A stretch of DNA of 64,000 nucleotides, taken from contig CAJTXM010000009.1 of assembly GCA_910583545.1 (NCBI GenBank), positions 6,349-70,348 of the forward strand. Direction: 5' to 3'. The notes beneath the pieces are model-generated. The model was not told the DNA's origin. It searched no databases and was given only the letters and a program-made list of their open reading frames with translations. Shown piece by piece: positions 44,503 through 55,208 of this stretch. A program made the translations under genes and the position numbers. How positions within the stretch are numbered: position 1 is the first letter of the stretch; the number at the start of each line of letters is the position of its first letter. The stretch comes from an uncultured Christensenella sp. (GTDB taxonomy: Bacteria > Bacillota > Clostridia > Christensenellales > Borkfalkiaceae).

Positions 44503-46260
44503 TTACGGGTTCCATTTTCTGTTTGCTTTAAACCATTCGGTATCTTTGAGTACTGTATTGTTATTCGTGCAGTACAGCTTTAGTCTGTCGTTATAATAAA
44601 ATACGATATTGCCGTTCATCGAAGTGTACTCTCCCGCCTTGTAATCAAGTATCAGCGTAGTACAGTAGATGTTTTCTGTATACTTTGCCATTCTGTCCAG
44701 AGAAGCCTGCGCAGGAAATGTGTTTTCAGGGTTGGAAGTATATTCGGTAGTTCCGCAACAACAGCATATGGCAATATTTTTCGGCTTAATTACGCTTAAA
44801 AGCGCTTCGGTCGACGCCGTATAGCTTCCGTGATGACCGCCCTTAAAAAGTTCGACTTCCGGAAGCGTATTGTTTCTGACGAGGTATTCTTCGCCTTTCT
44901 CTTCCAGATCTCCCGTGAAAAGATAGTTGTACGTTTTATTGTTTTCCACGTTACTTAAAAGCATACATACGGAATAATCGTTTTCGTCACTCGTCTTGTT
45001 GTCGTAATAATAGTTGTAAAGAATATTCATAGAAACGGTCTTTTCGTCGTCAAGAAAATACTGTTTCTTCGCTCCGTCCGTTTCGTACCAACACTGCTTT
45101 GCGGTATAAACCGTAGTACCCTGATTTTCGGCAAATGCAACAGCGGTTAAATACTCGTCGTAAATCTGCGTAGTTGTATTGTGACCTGAAAACTGAATAA
45201 AAGTGCCTATCTGATACTGATACAAGATACCTGTTCTGCCGTTTTTAACGCTTTTGTCGCTGTTGCCGACAAAGCCGGCTATGTGGTCCTGATGCGCGTG
45301 AGTTGCGATTACGTATTCCAGAACACCGTCCGTGCAGTATTTATCCACATAGCTCTTAATAGTAGCCGCGCTGTTTTTGCGCGAACCGGCATCAATCAGA
45401 ATTTCGGTATCGCCGCATTTTATCAAAGTACAGTCGCCCGTATATTTGTTGCCGAGCTCTAAAAAGTGAATGGAAAGCTTTGCTTCGTTTATTTCTTCTT
45501 TACTGCCTTCGGCAGGTTTACCGTCGGACGGCGGAAGTCTGCTTCCCTCGTCTATTACGGTATCGGTCGCGTCGCAGTTGTCGCACTTGGCGGTCTTGGT
45601 GCCGTCCGCCTCTTCCGTTGCGTCGCCGTTGGGGATATAATCAGTAAAGCTGTGTCCGAGCCTGTCGACAAAGCTGTCCTTGTATGAGGAACTTCCGCAT
45701 TCACATTCATAAAGGGTATATCCGTCCTCGGTGCAGGTAGGAGCTATCACGGTTGCATTATAACTGTGAACGTGATCACCTCCGAGCATACTGCCCTCGT
45801 CTATTACGGTATCGGTTGCGTCGCAGTTGTCGCACTTGGCGGTCTTGGTGCCGTCCGCTTCCGCCGTTGCGTCGCCGTTGGGGATATAATTAGTAAAGCT
45901 GTGGGCAAGTTTGCTGTCAGTATCTTCGCGGGTATCCGTCTTTTCGCAGGTTTCGCACTTCGCCGTCTCCGTGCCGTTCGCCGTGCAGGTGGCGTCGCCG
46001 TTCGAAACGTAATTTATAAAGCTGTGCGGTTTTTTAGTTCCCGTCTTTTCACGGGTATCGGTCTTTTCGCACCCGACGCACTTAGCAGTTTCCGTGCCGT
46101 CGTTCAAGCACGTTGCGTCGTTGTTATAGACGTAATTTGAAAATTCGTGCGTGTGTTCTTTCGGGCCGAACAGATTGCAGGCGCCGAGAAATACGGACAG
46201 CGCGCACACAAACGCCGTAAATACGATAAAGGCACGGCCCTTTCCGAATACTCTTTTCAT
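44503..46260 (-). CDS. lipoprotein with Cys-rich repeats and a ComEC-like metallo-beta-lactamase domain
   Basis: A signal peptide ends in the lipobox LGAC (C28). Residues 35-245 hold five related units with the pattern HSFTNYIPNGDAT ... DGTKTAKCDNCDATDT, each with a CxxC pair. One unit (VHSYNATVIAPTCTEDGYTLYEC) has a different spacing. Residues 260-585 form a metallo-beta-lactamase fold: FLELGNKYTGDCTLI, LIDAG, metal motif HAHQDH (321-326), YLFTGDLEEKGE and FKGGHHGSYTAS. That order matches the MBL domain of ComEC/Rec2-type proteins, though no membrane channel is present. The protein should be tethered outside the cell. A hydrolytic role, perhaps on nucleic acid or a phosphoester, is likely; the repeats may bind metal or surface material. 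A GGTGA site precedes the ATG. It follows valS by 10 bases. Confidence 0.85.
   Translation of the reverse strand: MKRVFGKGRAFIVFTAFVCALSVFLGACNLFGPKEHTHEFSNYVYNNDATCLNDGTETAKCVGCEKTDTREKTGTKKPHSFINYVSNGDATCTANGTETAKCETCEKTDTREDTDSKLAHSFTNYIPNGDATAEADGTKTAKCDNCDATDTVIDEGSMLGGDHVHSYNATVIAPTCTEDGYTLYECECGSSSYKDSFVDRLGHSFTDYIPNGDATEEADGTKTAKCDNCDATDTVIDEGSRLPPSDGKPAEGSKEEINEAKLSIHFLELGNKYTGDCTLIKCGDTEILIDAGSRKNSAATIKSYVDKYCTDGVLEYVIATHAHQDHIAGFVGNSDKSVKNGRTGILYQYQIGTFIQFSGHNTTTQIYDEYLTAVAFAENQGTTVYTAKQCWYETDGAKKQYFLDDEKTVSMNILYNYYYDNKTSDENDYSVCMLLSNVENNKTYNYLFTGDLEEKGEEYLVRNNTLPEVELFKGGHHGSYTASTEALLSVIKPKNIAICCCCGTTEYTSNPENTFPAQASLDRMAKYTENIYCTTLILDYKAGEYTSMNGNIVFYYNDRLKLYCTNNNTVLKDTEWFKANRKWNP
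45545..45654. repeat. 110-bp internal repeat, copy 1 (lipoprotein gene)
   Basis: Matches 45794-45903 at an offset of 249 bases with five mismatches by my reading. It encodes the unit HSFTDYIPNGDATEEADGTK and onward to DEGS. Confidence 0.85.
45794..45903. repeat. 110-bp internal repeat, copy 2 (lipoprotein gene)
   Basis: Second copy of the repeat at 45545-45654. The other Cys-rich units of the gene are related at protein level only. Confidence 0.85.
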
Positions 46261-46270
46261 AGTTTCACCA

Positions 46271-48886
<2,616 letters not shown>

Positions 48887-48918
48887 TTAAAAACCACCGT
48901 AAATTATTATACGGCTTA

Positions 48919-48947
48919 ATTATAAACCAAACGGCTTTAATTGTCAA
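48919..48947 (-). promoter_or_regulatory. promoter of valS
   Basis: Perfect TTGACA (48942-48947) and TATAAT (48919-48924) with a 17-base spacer on the minus strand. Confidence 0.88.
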
Positions 48948-48971
48948 TTATAACTTTAAAGCGCATAGAAT
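48941..48971 (+). promoter_or_regulatory. possible promoter of the ABC importer operon
   Basis: TTGTCA (48941-48946) and TAGAAT (48966-48971) with a long 19-base spacer. The -35 box lies on the same bases as the valS -35 box read on the other strand. This is the best plus-strand candidate in the 158-base gap but it is weak. Confidence 0.3.
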
Positions 48972-49044
48972 GTATTATTAAATTTTTTATTAAAGCAGTA
49001 CGGATAAGAAAATCAGGCTTACCGTAGCTATAAAGGAGAACAAT

Positions 49045-50040
49045 TTGAAAAAGATTATTACTTTTTTTTGCTCCGCGCTGCTTGCGCTCGGTATACCCGT
49101 AACGCTTGCTTCCTGCGGAAAGGATGACGATAAGGTCATAAGAATAAACGAAGTTACACACTCGATATTCTACGCACCCCTCTACCTTGCGGACGCTCTC
49201 GGCTATTTCAAAGACGAGGGCTATGAAATTACGCTTACCAACGGCGGCGGCGCGGACGCGACTATGGCGGCAGTGCTTTCGGGCAGTGCGGACGTGGGCT
49301 TCTGCGGTCCCGAAGCGGCAATTTACGTTGTAAAAGGCGGAAGCGACGATTCGCCCAAGGTTTTCGGTCAGCTGACAAAACGCGACGGAAGCTTTCTCGT
49401 GGCAAGGGAACCTATGCCCGACTTCAAATGGTCCGATTTGAACGGCAAGGAAATTCTTGCAGGCAGAAAGGGCGGTGTGCCGGCTATGACGTTCGAGTAC
49501 GTCGTTAAAACAGAAAATATAGACTGCAAGCTCAATTACGACGTTGCTTTTAATATGATGACGCCTGCGTTCGAAAGCGGAATTGCAGATTTCTGCACAA
49601 TGTTCGAACCCGTAGCTTCCGATTATCAGGCACAGAAAAAAGGCTACATAGTAGCTTCCGTCGGTGAAAAGTCGGGCGAAATCCCCTACACCTGTTTTAT
49701 GGCTAAACAGAGTTATTTAAATAAAAACGGCGAAGCAGTAGACGCGCTTCTCCGCGCCGTTACCAAAGCCGTAAAATATATCAACGAAACGGACAGCGAA
49801 ACGGTTGCAGGCTATCTCACCTCTTATTTTGACGGAACAAGCAAAACGAGCATTAAAACGTCGCTTGACAGCTACAAGAGGATAGACGCCTGGTGTACCG
49901 ATATGGCGATGAAAGAGGCGGCATTCAATAAGCTTCAGGACGTAATAGACCTTGCAGGCGAACTCAACGGCAGAGTTGCTTTCGGCGACGTAGTTACCAC
50001 CGAAGCGGCGCACAGAATTTACACCGAAGTATACAGATAA
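49045..50040 (+). CDS. ABC importer substrate-binding lipoprotein (NMT1/SsuA-like)
   Basis: The 331-residue protein begins with a signal peptide ending in the lipobox LASC (C24), followed by the mature part. The N-terminal lobe shows FYAPLYLADALGYFKDEGYEITLTNGGGADATMAAVLSGSADVGF, the layout of NMT1/THI5-like binding proteins for sulfonates, nitrate, taurine or thiamine precursors. A GRKGGVPAMTFEYVV segment would form part of the ligand pocket. The start is TTG at 49045, seven bases after AAAGGAG. It is the first gene of a complete importer with ATPase and permease following. No TPP or other riboswitch fits into the short leader, so the ligand cannot be named; thiamine-pyrimidine precursor and alkylsulfonate are both plausible. 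Confidence 0.9.
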   Translation: MKKIITFFCSALLALGIPVTLASCGKDDDKVIRINEVTHSIFYAPLYLADALGYFKDEGYEITLTNGGGADATMAAVLSGSADVGFCGPEAAIYVVKGGSDDSPKVFGQLTKRDGSFLVAREPMPDFKWSDLNGKEILAGRKGGVPAMTFEYVVKTENIDCKLNYDVAFNMMTPAFESGIADFCTMFEPVASDYQAQKKGYIVASVGEKSGEIPYTCFMAKQSYLNKNGEAVDALLRAVTKAVKYINETDSETVAGYLTSYFDGTSKTSIKTSLDSYKRIDAWCTDMAMKEAAFNKLQDVIDLAGELNGRVAFGDVVTTEAAHRIYTEVYR

Positions 50041-50765
50041 TGTTAAAATTCGATAATATCACTTACACTTATCATACGAAAGAGGGCGAAACGACAGCCG
50101 TAAAAGATCTGACTTTCGAAGTCGGGAACGGACAGTTCGTTTCAGTCATAGGCCCTTCGGGCTGCGGAAAAACAACGATACTTTCGCTTGCGGCAGGAAT
50201 ACTTGCCCCCTCTTCCGGTCAGGTTATAAGAGAGAACGGGGAATTCGGATATATGTTACAGCGCGACGCACTGTTTTCGTGGCGGACGGTTGAACAGAAT
50301 ATTTATCTTCCGCTGGAAGTCAAAAAACGCAACACGCCCGAAATGCGCGGAAAAGCGGTTGCGCTTGCCGAAAAATACGGACTGAAAGATTTCCTGAAAA
50401 AAACGCCCGACCAACTTTCGGGAGGTATGCGCCAAAGGGTTGCGCTTATCAGAACGCTTGCCGCGGAGCCGGATATACTTATGCTTGACGAGCCGTTTTC
50501 CGCGCTTGACTATCAGACGAGGCTGGAGGTCTGCGACGACGTTCAGGCAATTATAAAGGGTGAAAAAAAGACTGCGCTGTTGGTTACGCACGACATATCG
50601 GAAGCAATCGCGCTTTCTGATAAAGTCGTTGTTCTGTCGGCGCGCCCTGCAAGAGTAGTTGCGCAACACGAAATAAATTTCGGCGACGGAAGCCCTAAAA
50701 AGCGCAGAGAATGTCCCGAATTTTCGCAGACGTTCGAAGTGTTAAGAAAAGAACTCGGCATTTAA
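50040..50765 (+). CDS. ABC importer ATPase (SsuB/TauB-like)
   Basis: The 241-residue subunit powers import by the adjacent permease. It has Walker A GPSGCGKTT (38-46), Q-loop LQRDALFSW, signature LSGGMRQR, Walker B ILMLDEPFSALD and an H-loop LLVTHDISEA. The length and the LPLEVKK-x-RNTPE segment after the Q-loop fit the SsuB/TauB/NrtD subgroup. Its ATG shares one base with the stop of the binding-protein gene (TAATG), so translation is coupled. Confidence 0.95.
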   Translation: MLKFDNITYTYHTKEGETTAVKDLTFEVGNGQFVSVIGPSGCGKTTILSLAAGILAPSSGQVIRENGEFGYMLQRDALFSWRTVEQNIYLPLEVKKRNTPEMRGKAVALAEKYGLKDFLKKTPDQLSGGMRQRVALIRTLAAEPDILMLDEPFSALDYQTRLEVCDDVQAIIKGEKKTALLVTHDISEAIALSDKVVVLSARPARVVAQHEINFGDGSPKKRRECPEFSQTFEVLRKELGI

Positions 50766-50790
50766 TTACCCTTTAAAAAAGGATACACCT

Positions 50791-51594
50791 ATGAAAAAAA
50801 ATTTGAATTACTCGCACGAGCACATCGTGTATCTGAAAAAACAGAGAAATAAAAAGATAATAATAATAGTATCGCGGATACTTATTCTCGTATTTATTTT
50901 AGGCATATGGGAACTGTGCGCACAGGTGAAGCTTATCGATCCGTTTATAACGAGTTCCCCCTCGCGCGTAATCAGGACGATAGGCGATTTGCAGAAAAAC
51001 GGAACGCTGTTTTACCACATAGGCATAACGCTCGGCGAAACGATAGCAGGCTTTGCCATAGCCGTGATTTTAGGCTATGCGATTGCTGTTGTGCTGTGGT
51101 CGAGCGACAGCGTCCGAAAAGTGCTTGAACCCTATATAGTGGTTTTGAACTCTCTGCCTAAAATTGCGTTAGGTCCGCTTATTATAATATGGATAGGCAC
51201 GGGCTATACCGCCATAATCTTTATGACGGTGATAGTTTCGATAATAGTCTGCATAATGAATATGCTTGCAGGTTTTATCGCCGTCGACAACACAAAACTG
51301 CTGTTAATGAAGTCAATGGGTGCAAATAAATTAACAACGCTGAGAAAGCTGATTATTCCCGCTTCCCTCCCTGCGCTTATGAATACTTTGAAAGTTGCGG
51401 TGGGGCTTGCCTGGATAGGCTCGATTATGGGCGAATACATCGTTTCGCGCGCAGGGCTCGGATATCTTATAGTATACGGCGGTCAGGTGTTCAAGCTCGA
51501 CTTGGTTATGACGGCGACGTTTATACTCTGCGTACTTGCAGGCGGAATGTACGCGATAATCTCTTTAATAGAAAAACGCTTTCACAGACATTAA
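50791..51594 (+). CDS. ABC importer permease (SsuC/TauC-like)
   Basis: The 267-residue protein has about six membrane helices. The coupling-helix (EAA-type) segment MKSMGANKLTTLRKLIIPASLPAL contacts the ATPase. The N-terminal KLIDPFITSSPSRVIRTI segment before the transport core is typical of SsuC/TauC-type permeases. An AAGGA site lies upstream of the ATG, and the gene starts 25 bases after the ATPase gene. A strong terminator follows at once, so the operon has three genes. Confidence 0.94.
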   Translation: MKKNLNYSHEHIVYLKKQRNKKIIIIVSRILILVFILGIWELCAQVKLIDPFITSSPSRVIRTIGDLQKNGTLFYHIGITLGETIAGFAIAVILGYAIAVVLWSSDSVRKVLEPYIVVLNSLPKIALGPLIIIWIGTGYTAIIFMTVIVSIIVCIMNMLAGFIAVDNTKLLLMKSMGANKLTTLRKLIIPASLPALMNTLKVAVGLAWIGSIMGEYIVSRAGLGYLIVYGGQVFKLDLVMTATFILCVLAGGMYAIISLIEKRFHRH

Positions 51595-51602
51595 AAAAAA
51601 AG

Positions 51603-51630
51603 AATACCGTGCGCAATGCACGGTATTTTT
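51603..51630 (+). terminator. terminator of the ABC importer operon
   Basis: A perfect 10-bp stem AATACCGTGC / GCACGGTATT with a 5-base loop is followed by TTT and a T-rich stretch, nine bases after the permease stop. Confidence 0.9.
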
Positions 51631-51754
51631 GTATTCAACAATTTATGAAAAAATTTAACAAAATGAAATTACGTATTCTGTGACACAGATCTTGCAACAA
51701 ATCATTTTAAAAATTATTAAAATATATACAGAAATTTATTTAAGAGGTTTTAAA

Positions 51755-52033
51755 ATGGAAATTACTTTTTTGTATGATTTGGTAGTGAACGAAATTGTAG
51801 ATTACCGCAAAGAACAGAAAAAAATTGACGGTTGCTTTAATAAATACGAACGTGAAAAAAAAGAAAAACTTGAAAATATGCTCAATGATGAGCAACGCGC
51901 AATTTTTAAAAGTTACTGCCATTCGAAAGCTCTTGTTGAAGAAGATATCGATTATGCAGTAGGAAAAAGAATTTTGATTTACGGTATAAAAATCGGTATG
52001 GAGCTTTCAAGCAGTTTGGAAAGCATTAAATAA
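51755..52033 (+). CDS. small helical protein, DUF6809-like (92 residues)
   Basis: The protein starts MEITFLYDLVVNEIVDYRKE, continues with a charged helix (KYEREKKEKLENMLNDEQRAIF) and ends YGIKIGMELSSSLESIK. The order 'short N-terminal helix, long charged helix, then Y-G-x-K-x-G' resembles small DUF6809-type proteins of Clostridia, often found in accessory regions, with no known role. The match is by recall of the pattern and is tentative. I chose the ATG at 51755, eight bases after AGAGG; a GTG at 51680 has no ribosome site. Base composition here is clearly AT-richer than the neighbours. The stretch from 51631 to 51754 holds only weak promoter-like hexamers. Confidence 0.65.
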   Translation: MEITFLYDLVVNEIVDYRKEQKKIDGCFNKYEREKKEKLENMLNDEQRAIFKSYCHSKALVEEDIDYAVGKRILIYGIKIGMELSSSLESIK

Positions 52034-52048
52034 TTACGCGAGAAAATT

Positions 52049-53476
52049 TTAATATGCTCTTGCAAAATAGACTACGCTGTTTGCTTTTTTACCGCAGACT
52101 GCGCATTTTTCGGCTGTTTCGCCGTCGGCAATTACTCTTGCGGTTGCGTTAGTTTCCGCCTTTACCCTGTCTTCACATTCACGGCAGCCGCACCAGCCTG
52201 CTTTTACAAAGTTTCCGCCGTCAACGCCGCCTGAAATTCCTTTCAGACTATCGGCGGAAATTATGCGTCCGTCACGGCGGACGCGCGCGATTTCAAGCAT
52301 ATCTTTCTGAACGGTCTTTAAAAGGGCTTTGACCTGTTTTTCTATGCCGTCAAGGGCGTATTCCTGTTTTTCAAGCGTGTCGCGTCTGAAAATCATTGCT
52401 TTGCCGTTTTCTATGTCGCGCGGGCCGATTTCTATTCTCAAAGGTACGCCCTTTAATTCGTATTCGTTGAATTTCCAGCCGGGGCTTGCGTCGCTGTCGT
52501 CCAACACGACCCTTACGCCCTCTTTTTCAAGTGCGGCTCTGACCTCGCTGCATTTTTCTAAAACTCCGCCTTTTTTAACGGCGATAGGAACTATTACGAC
52601 CTGTTCGGGAGCGACGACGGGAGGAATTACAAGCCCCCTCTTGTCGCCGTGGGCCATTATAAGCGCGCCGATAAGTCTTGTGGAAACGCCCCAGCTCGAA
52701 GTATAAACGTGCTTCTGCACACCGTCTTTATCCAAAAACTTTATATCGAACGCTTTGGCGAAATTCTGACCGAGATAGTGCGAGGTGCCTGCCTGCAAGC
52801 TCTTGCCGTCCTTCATCATTGCTTCCATTCCGTAGGTAGCGACAGCGCCTGCGAATTTTTCTTTTTCTGTCTTTTTGCCCGTTATTACGGGAATTGCAAG
52901 GCAGTTTTCGGCAAATTCCTTATACACGCCGAGCATTTTCATAGTTTCCTCTTCCGCCTCCTGCTCTGTTGCGTGAGCGGTGTGCCCCTCCTGCCACAAA
53001 AATTCGGAGGTGCGCAAAAAAGGTCTTGTAGTTTTTTCCCAGCGCATAACGTTTGCCCATTGGTTTATAAGCACGGGCAAATCTCTGTAAGACTGAATCC
53101 ACTTGGAATACATACAGCCGAAGATGGTTTCGGACGTGGGGCGGATAGCCAGAGGTTCGGCAAGCTCTTCACCGCCTGCGTGGGTAACGACGGCGACTTC
53201 GGGAGCGAAGCCTTCTACATGTTCGGCTTCCTTAGTGAAAAAGCTCATAGGAATGAGCAGGGGAAAATAAGCGTTTCTGTGACCCGTGGCTTTGAAACGG
53301 CTGTCAAGTTCGGACTGTATATTTTCCCAAATAGCGTAGCCGTAGGGACGGATTACCATAGTTCCCTTAACGGGGCCGTAGTCGACGAGTCCCGTTTTTA
53401 CAACCACGTCGGTATACCAACGGGGAAAATCTTCTTCGATGTCTGCGATTTGTTCTACAAAATTATCCTTTGCCAT
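52049..53476 (-). CDS. proS: prolyl-tRNA synthetase, archaeal/eukaryote-type (ProS type 3)
   Basis: The 475-residue class II enzyme charges tRNA-Pro. It lacks the editing insertion of the long bacterial form. Motif 2 region MRWEKTTRPFLRTSEFLWQEGHTAHAT and motif 3 region GDKRGLVIPPVVAPEQVVIVPI are clear, and the anticodon-binding domain follows. The C-terminal domain ends with two Cys pairs (CGCREC ... CAVCGKK), a zinc-binding feature of this subclass, and a terminal aromatic/Tyr. A GAGGAG site lies five bases upstream of the ATG. It stands alone on its strand between plus-strand genes. This form is widespread in Clostridia and not by itself a sign of recent transfer. Confidence 0.96.
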   Translation of the reverse strand: MAKDNFVEQIADIEEDFPRWYTDVVVKTGLVDYGPVKGTMVIRPYGYAIWENIQSELDSRFKATGHRNAYFPLLIPMSFFTKEAEHVEGFAPEVAVVTHAGGEELAEPLAIRPTSETIFGCMYSKWIQSYRDLPVLINQWANVMRWEKTTRPFLRTSEFLWQEGHTAHATEQEAEEETMKMLGVYKEFAENCLAIPVITGKKTEKEKFAGAVATYGMEAMMKDGKSLQAGTSHYLGQNFAKAFDIKFLDKDGVQKHVYTSSWGVSTRLIGALIMAHGDKRGLVIPPVVAPEQVVIVPIAVKKGGVLEKCSEVRAALEKEGVRVVLDDSDASPGWKFNEYELKGVPLRIEIGPRDIENGKAMIFRRDTLEKQEYALDGIEKQVKALLKTVQKDMLEIARVRRDGRIISADSLKGISGGVDGGNFVKAGWCGCRECEDRVKAETNATARVIADGETAEKCAVCGKKANSVVYFARAY

Positions 53477-53489
53477 AATATCTCCTCAC

Positions 53490-53519
53490 GAAAATTAATT
53501 ACAGTGATAATTAATTTTC
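53490..53519 (-). promoter_or_regulatory. AT-rich hairpin in the proS leader
   Basis: A perfect 12-bp inverted repeat (53490-53501 with 53508-53519, 6-base loop) ends three bases before the proS ribosome site. It could influence translation or RNA stability. No T-box features are visible. Confidence 0.45.
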
Positions 53520-53573
53520 CCGTGTGATTTTCCTTGCACCGTAATTAATACTGATTTCGATTTTAATAAAGTT

Positions 53574-53582
53574 ATTATAACA
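53574..53582 (-). promoter_or_regulatory. extended -10 promoter of proS
   Basis: TGTTATAAT on the minus strand is an extended -10 element (TGnTATAAT) without a good -35 box, about 95 bases upstream of the proS ATG. Confidence 0.6.
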
Positions 53583-53660
53583 CCTGCGCGGATAAAAATA
53601 AAATGATTTTACCGATTTTTTGAAAATAAAAAAAATTAAGCATAAATCTTAAACAAACAC

Positions 53661-53689
53661 TTGAAAAGAAGGGCTATTTTATGTATAAT
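53661..53689 (+). promoter_or_regulatory. promoter overlapping the start of the phosphohexomutase gene
   Basis: TTGAAA (53661-53666) and TATAAT (53684-53689) are spaced by 17 bases. The -10 box lies inside the first codons of the longest reading of the gene, so transcription would begin near 53696, where a second in-frame ATG sits. Confidence 0.5.
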
Positions 53690-55198
53690 GAATATATGAA
53701 CGCAAAATCGTACAGGCATTTAAAAAGCGGTTCGGACGTGCGCGGAGTCGCAGTCGGCGAAAACAGAACGCTGACCGACGGCGCAGTCACAGCCATTACC
53801 AAAGCGTTTATAAAATGGCTGAGTCTGAAATACGGCAAAAACACGTTTAAAGTTGCGGTCGGAAACGACAGCCGAATTTCTGCCGGACACGTTTTCGAAT
53901 CAGTAAAAAAGGCGATACTTTCAAGCGGAAGCGACGTTGTTTACACTTCGCTTTCGTCCACTCCGTCTATGTTTATGCTTGTTAAAAACAAGTTCTGCAA
54001 TTGCGACGCTTCGGTTATGATAACCGCCTCGCACCTGCCTTCAGACAGAAACGGACTAAAATTCTTCACTGCCGAAGGCGGACTTGACGGGAAAGACGTG
54101 GACGAAATTCTGTCTATCGCGGAAAACGAAGAGTTTTTATGCGGAGACGGAAATTTTGAAATAAAGCCGTATATGGACGAATATTCGGCTCGGCTGGTTG
54201 ACGAAGTGCGCTTATCCTGCGGAAAACAAAGACCGCTGGACGGGAAAAAGATAATAGTCGACGCAGGCAACGGCGCAGGCGGATTTTTTGCCGAAAAGGT
54301 GCTTGTACCGCTCGGCGCGGATATCACGGGAAGTCAGTTTTTGGAGCCTAACGGCAATTTTCCGAACCATATCCCAAACCCGGAGGACAAAGACGCGATA
54401 GCAAGTATTAAAAAAGCGACTGTGGAAAGCGGAGCCGACCTCGGAATTATTTTCGATACCGACGTAGACAGGGCAGGCGCAGTCGACCGAAGCGGAAAAG
54501 AACTGAACAGAAACAGGCTTATCGCGCTTCTTTCCGCGTTGGTTTTAAAGGATAAAAGCGGAGTTATCGTCACCGACTCGGTGACGAGCGACGGGCTTAC
54601 ATACTTTATAGAAAGTCTGGGCGGTAAGCATTTAAGGTACAGGCGCGGCTATAAAAACGTAATAGACAAATGCCGCGATCTCAACGAAAACGGAATTTAT
54701 TCCCCCCTTGCCATAGAAACTTCGGGGCACGCGGCGTTTGCGGAAAACAGTTATCTTGACGACGGCGCTTACGTCATAGTCAAACTTCTTATTTCGCTTG
54801 CAGGGCTTAAAGACGGAGAAACGCTTACCGACCTTATCTCTTCTCTGCCCGAACCTGCCGAAAGCGACGAAGTGAGAATTTCATTTTCGGACACAGCGGA
54901 TTTCCGCGAAAAGGGCAAAAAAGTTATCGAAGAGATCAAGAGGCTGATTAAAAGCGTAAACGGCGCGACGGTTGCGCTGGACAACTACGAGGGCGTGCGC
55001 GTCAACTTTGCAAAGGACGCAGGCGACGGCTGGTTTCTTCTGAGAATGAGCGTACACGACCCCGTTATGCCGATAAACTTTGAAAGCAACGTTAAAGGCG
55101 GAAACAGAGCGATAGCGCAAAGGCTGTATTCACTGCTTGCCCCTTTCACTTTCTTAAATACAGAAAATTTAAACAAATTTATACACAATCAACTTTAA
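53681..55198 (+). CDS. phosphohexomutase (phosphoglucomutase/phosphomannomutase family)
   Basis: The alpha-D-phosphohexomutase moves phosphate between C1 and C6 (or C1 and N-acetyl-hexosamine C6) of sugars. The phosphoserine loop is TASHLPSDRNG (S117), the metal loop DTDVDR (259-264), the sugar-binding loop ETSGHAAF, and a C-terminal phosphate-binding domain has VRVNFAKDAGDGWFLLRMS. The usual TASHNP is TASHLP here, as in the eukaryote-like subgroup. At 505 residues it is longer than GlmM (about 450), so PgcA/ManB is more likely. The start is ambiguous: the ATG at 53681 has AAGAAGGG upstream, but the promoter at 53661-53689 would yield a leaderless message starting at the ATG at 53696. It is followed after ten bases by transketolase. 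Confidence 0.9.
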   Translation: MYNEYMNAKSYRHLKSGSDVRGVAVGENRTLTDGAVTAITKAFIKWLSLKYGKNTFKVAVGNDSRISAGHVFESVKKAILSSGSDVVYTSLSSTPSMFMLVKNKFCNCDASVMITASHLPSDRNGLKFFTAEGGLDGKDVDEILSIAENEEFLCGDGNFEIKPYMDEYSARLVDEVRLSCGKQRPLDGKKIIVDAGNGAGGFFAEKVLVPLGADITGSQFLEPNGNFPNHIPNPEDKDAIASIKKATVESGADLGIIFDTDVDRAGAVDRSGKELNRNRLIALLSALVLKDKSGVIVTDSVTSDGLTYFIESLGGKHLRYRRGYKNVIDKCRDLNENGIYSPLAIETSGHAAFAENSYLDDGAYVIVKLLISLAGLKDGETLTDLISSLPEPAESDEVRISFSDTADFREKGKKVIEEIKRLIKSVNGATVALDNYEGVRVNFAKDAGDGWFLLRMSVHDPVMPINFESNVKGGNRAIAQRLYSLLAPFTFLNTENLNKFIHNQL

Positions 55199-55208
55199 AG
55201 GAGTAACT

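Noticed and set aside
48887..48960. T-box leader before valS
   Set aside because: The promoter is only about 25 bases from the start codon, leaving no room for a T-box.
48947..49044. TPP riboswitch before the NMT1/THI5-like ABC importer
   Set aside because: The stretch is too short and lacks the conserved TPP elements; ligand identity stays open.
51680..51754. N-terminal extension of the small DUF6809-like protein from a GTG at 51680
   Set aside because: No ribosome site at the GTG, and the extension is low-complexity; AGAGG precedes the ATG at 51755 at proper spacing.
53477..53573. T-box leader before proS
   Set aside because: The leader is under 100 bases, and I see neither a T-box consensus nor an antiterminator; only a simple AT-rich hairpin is present.
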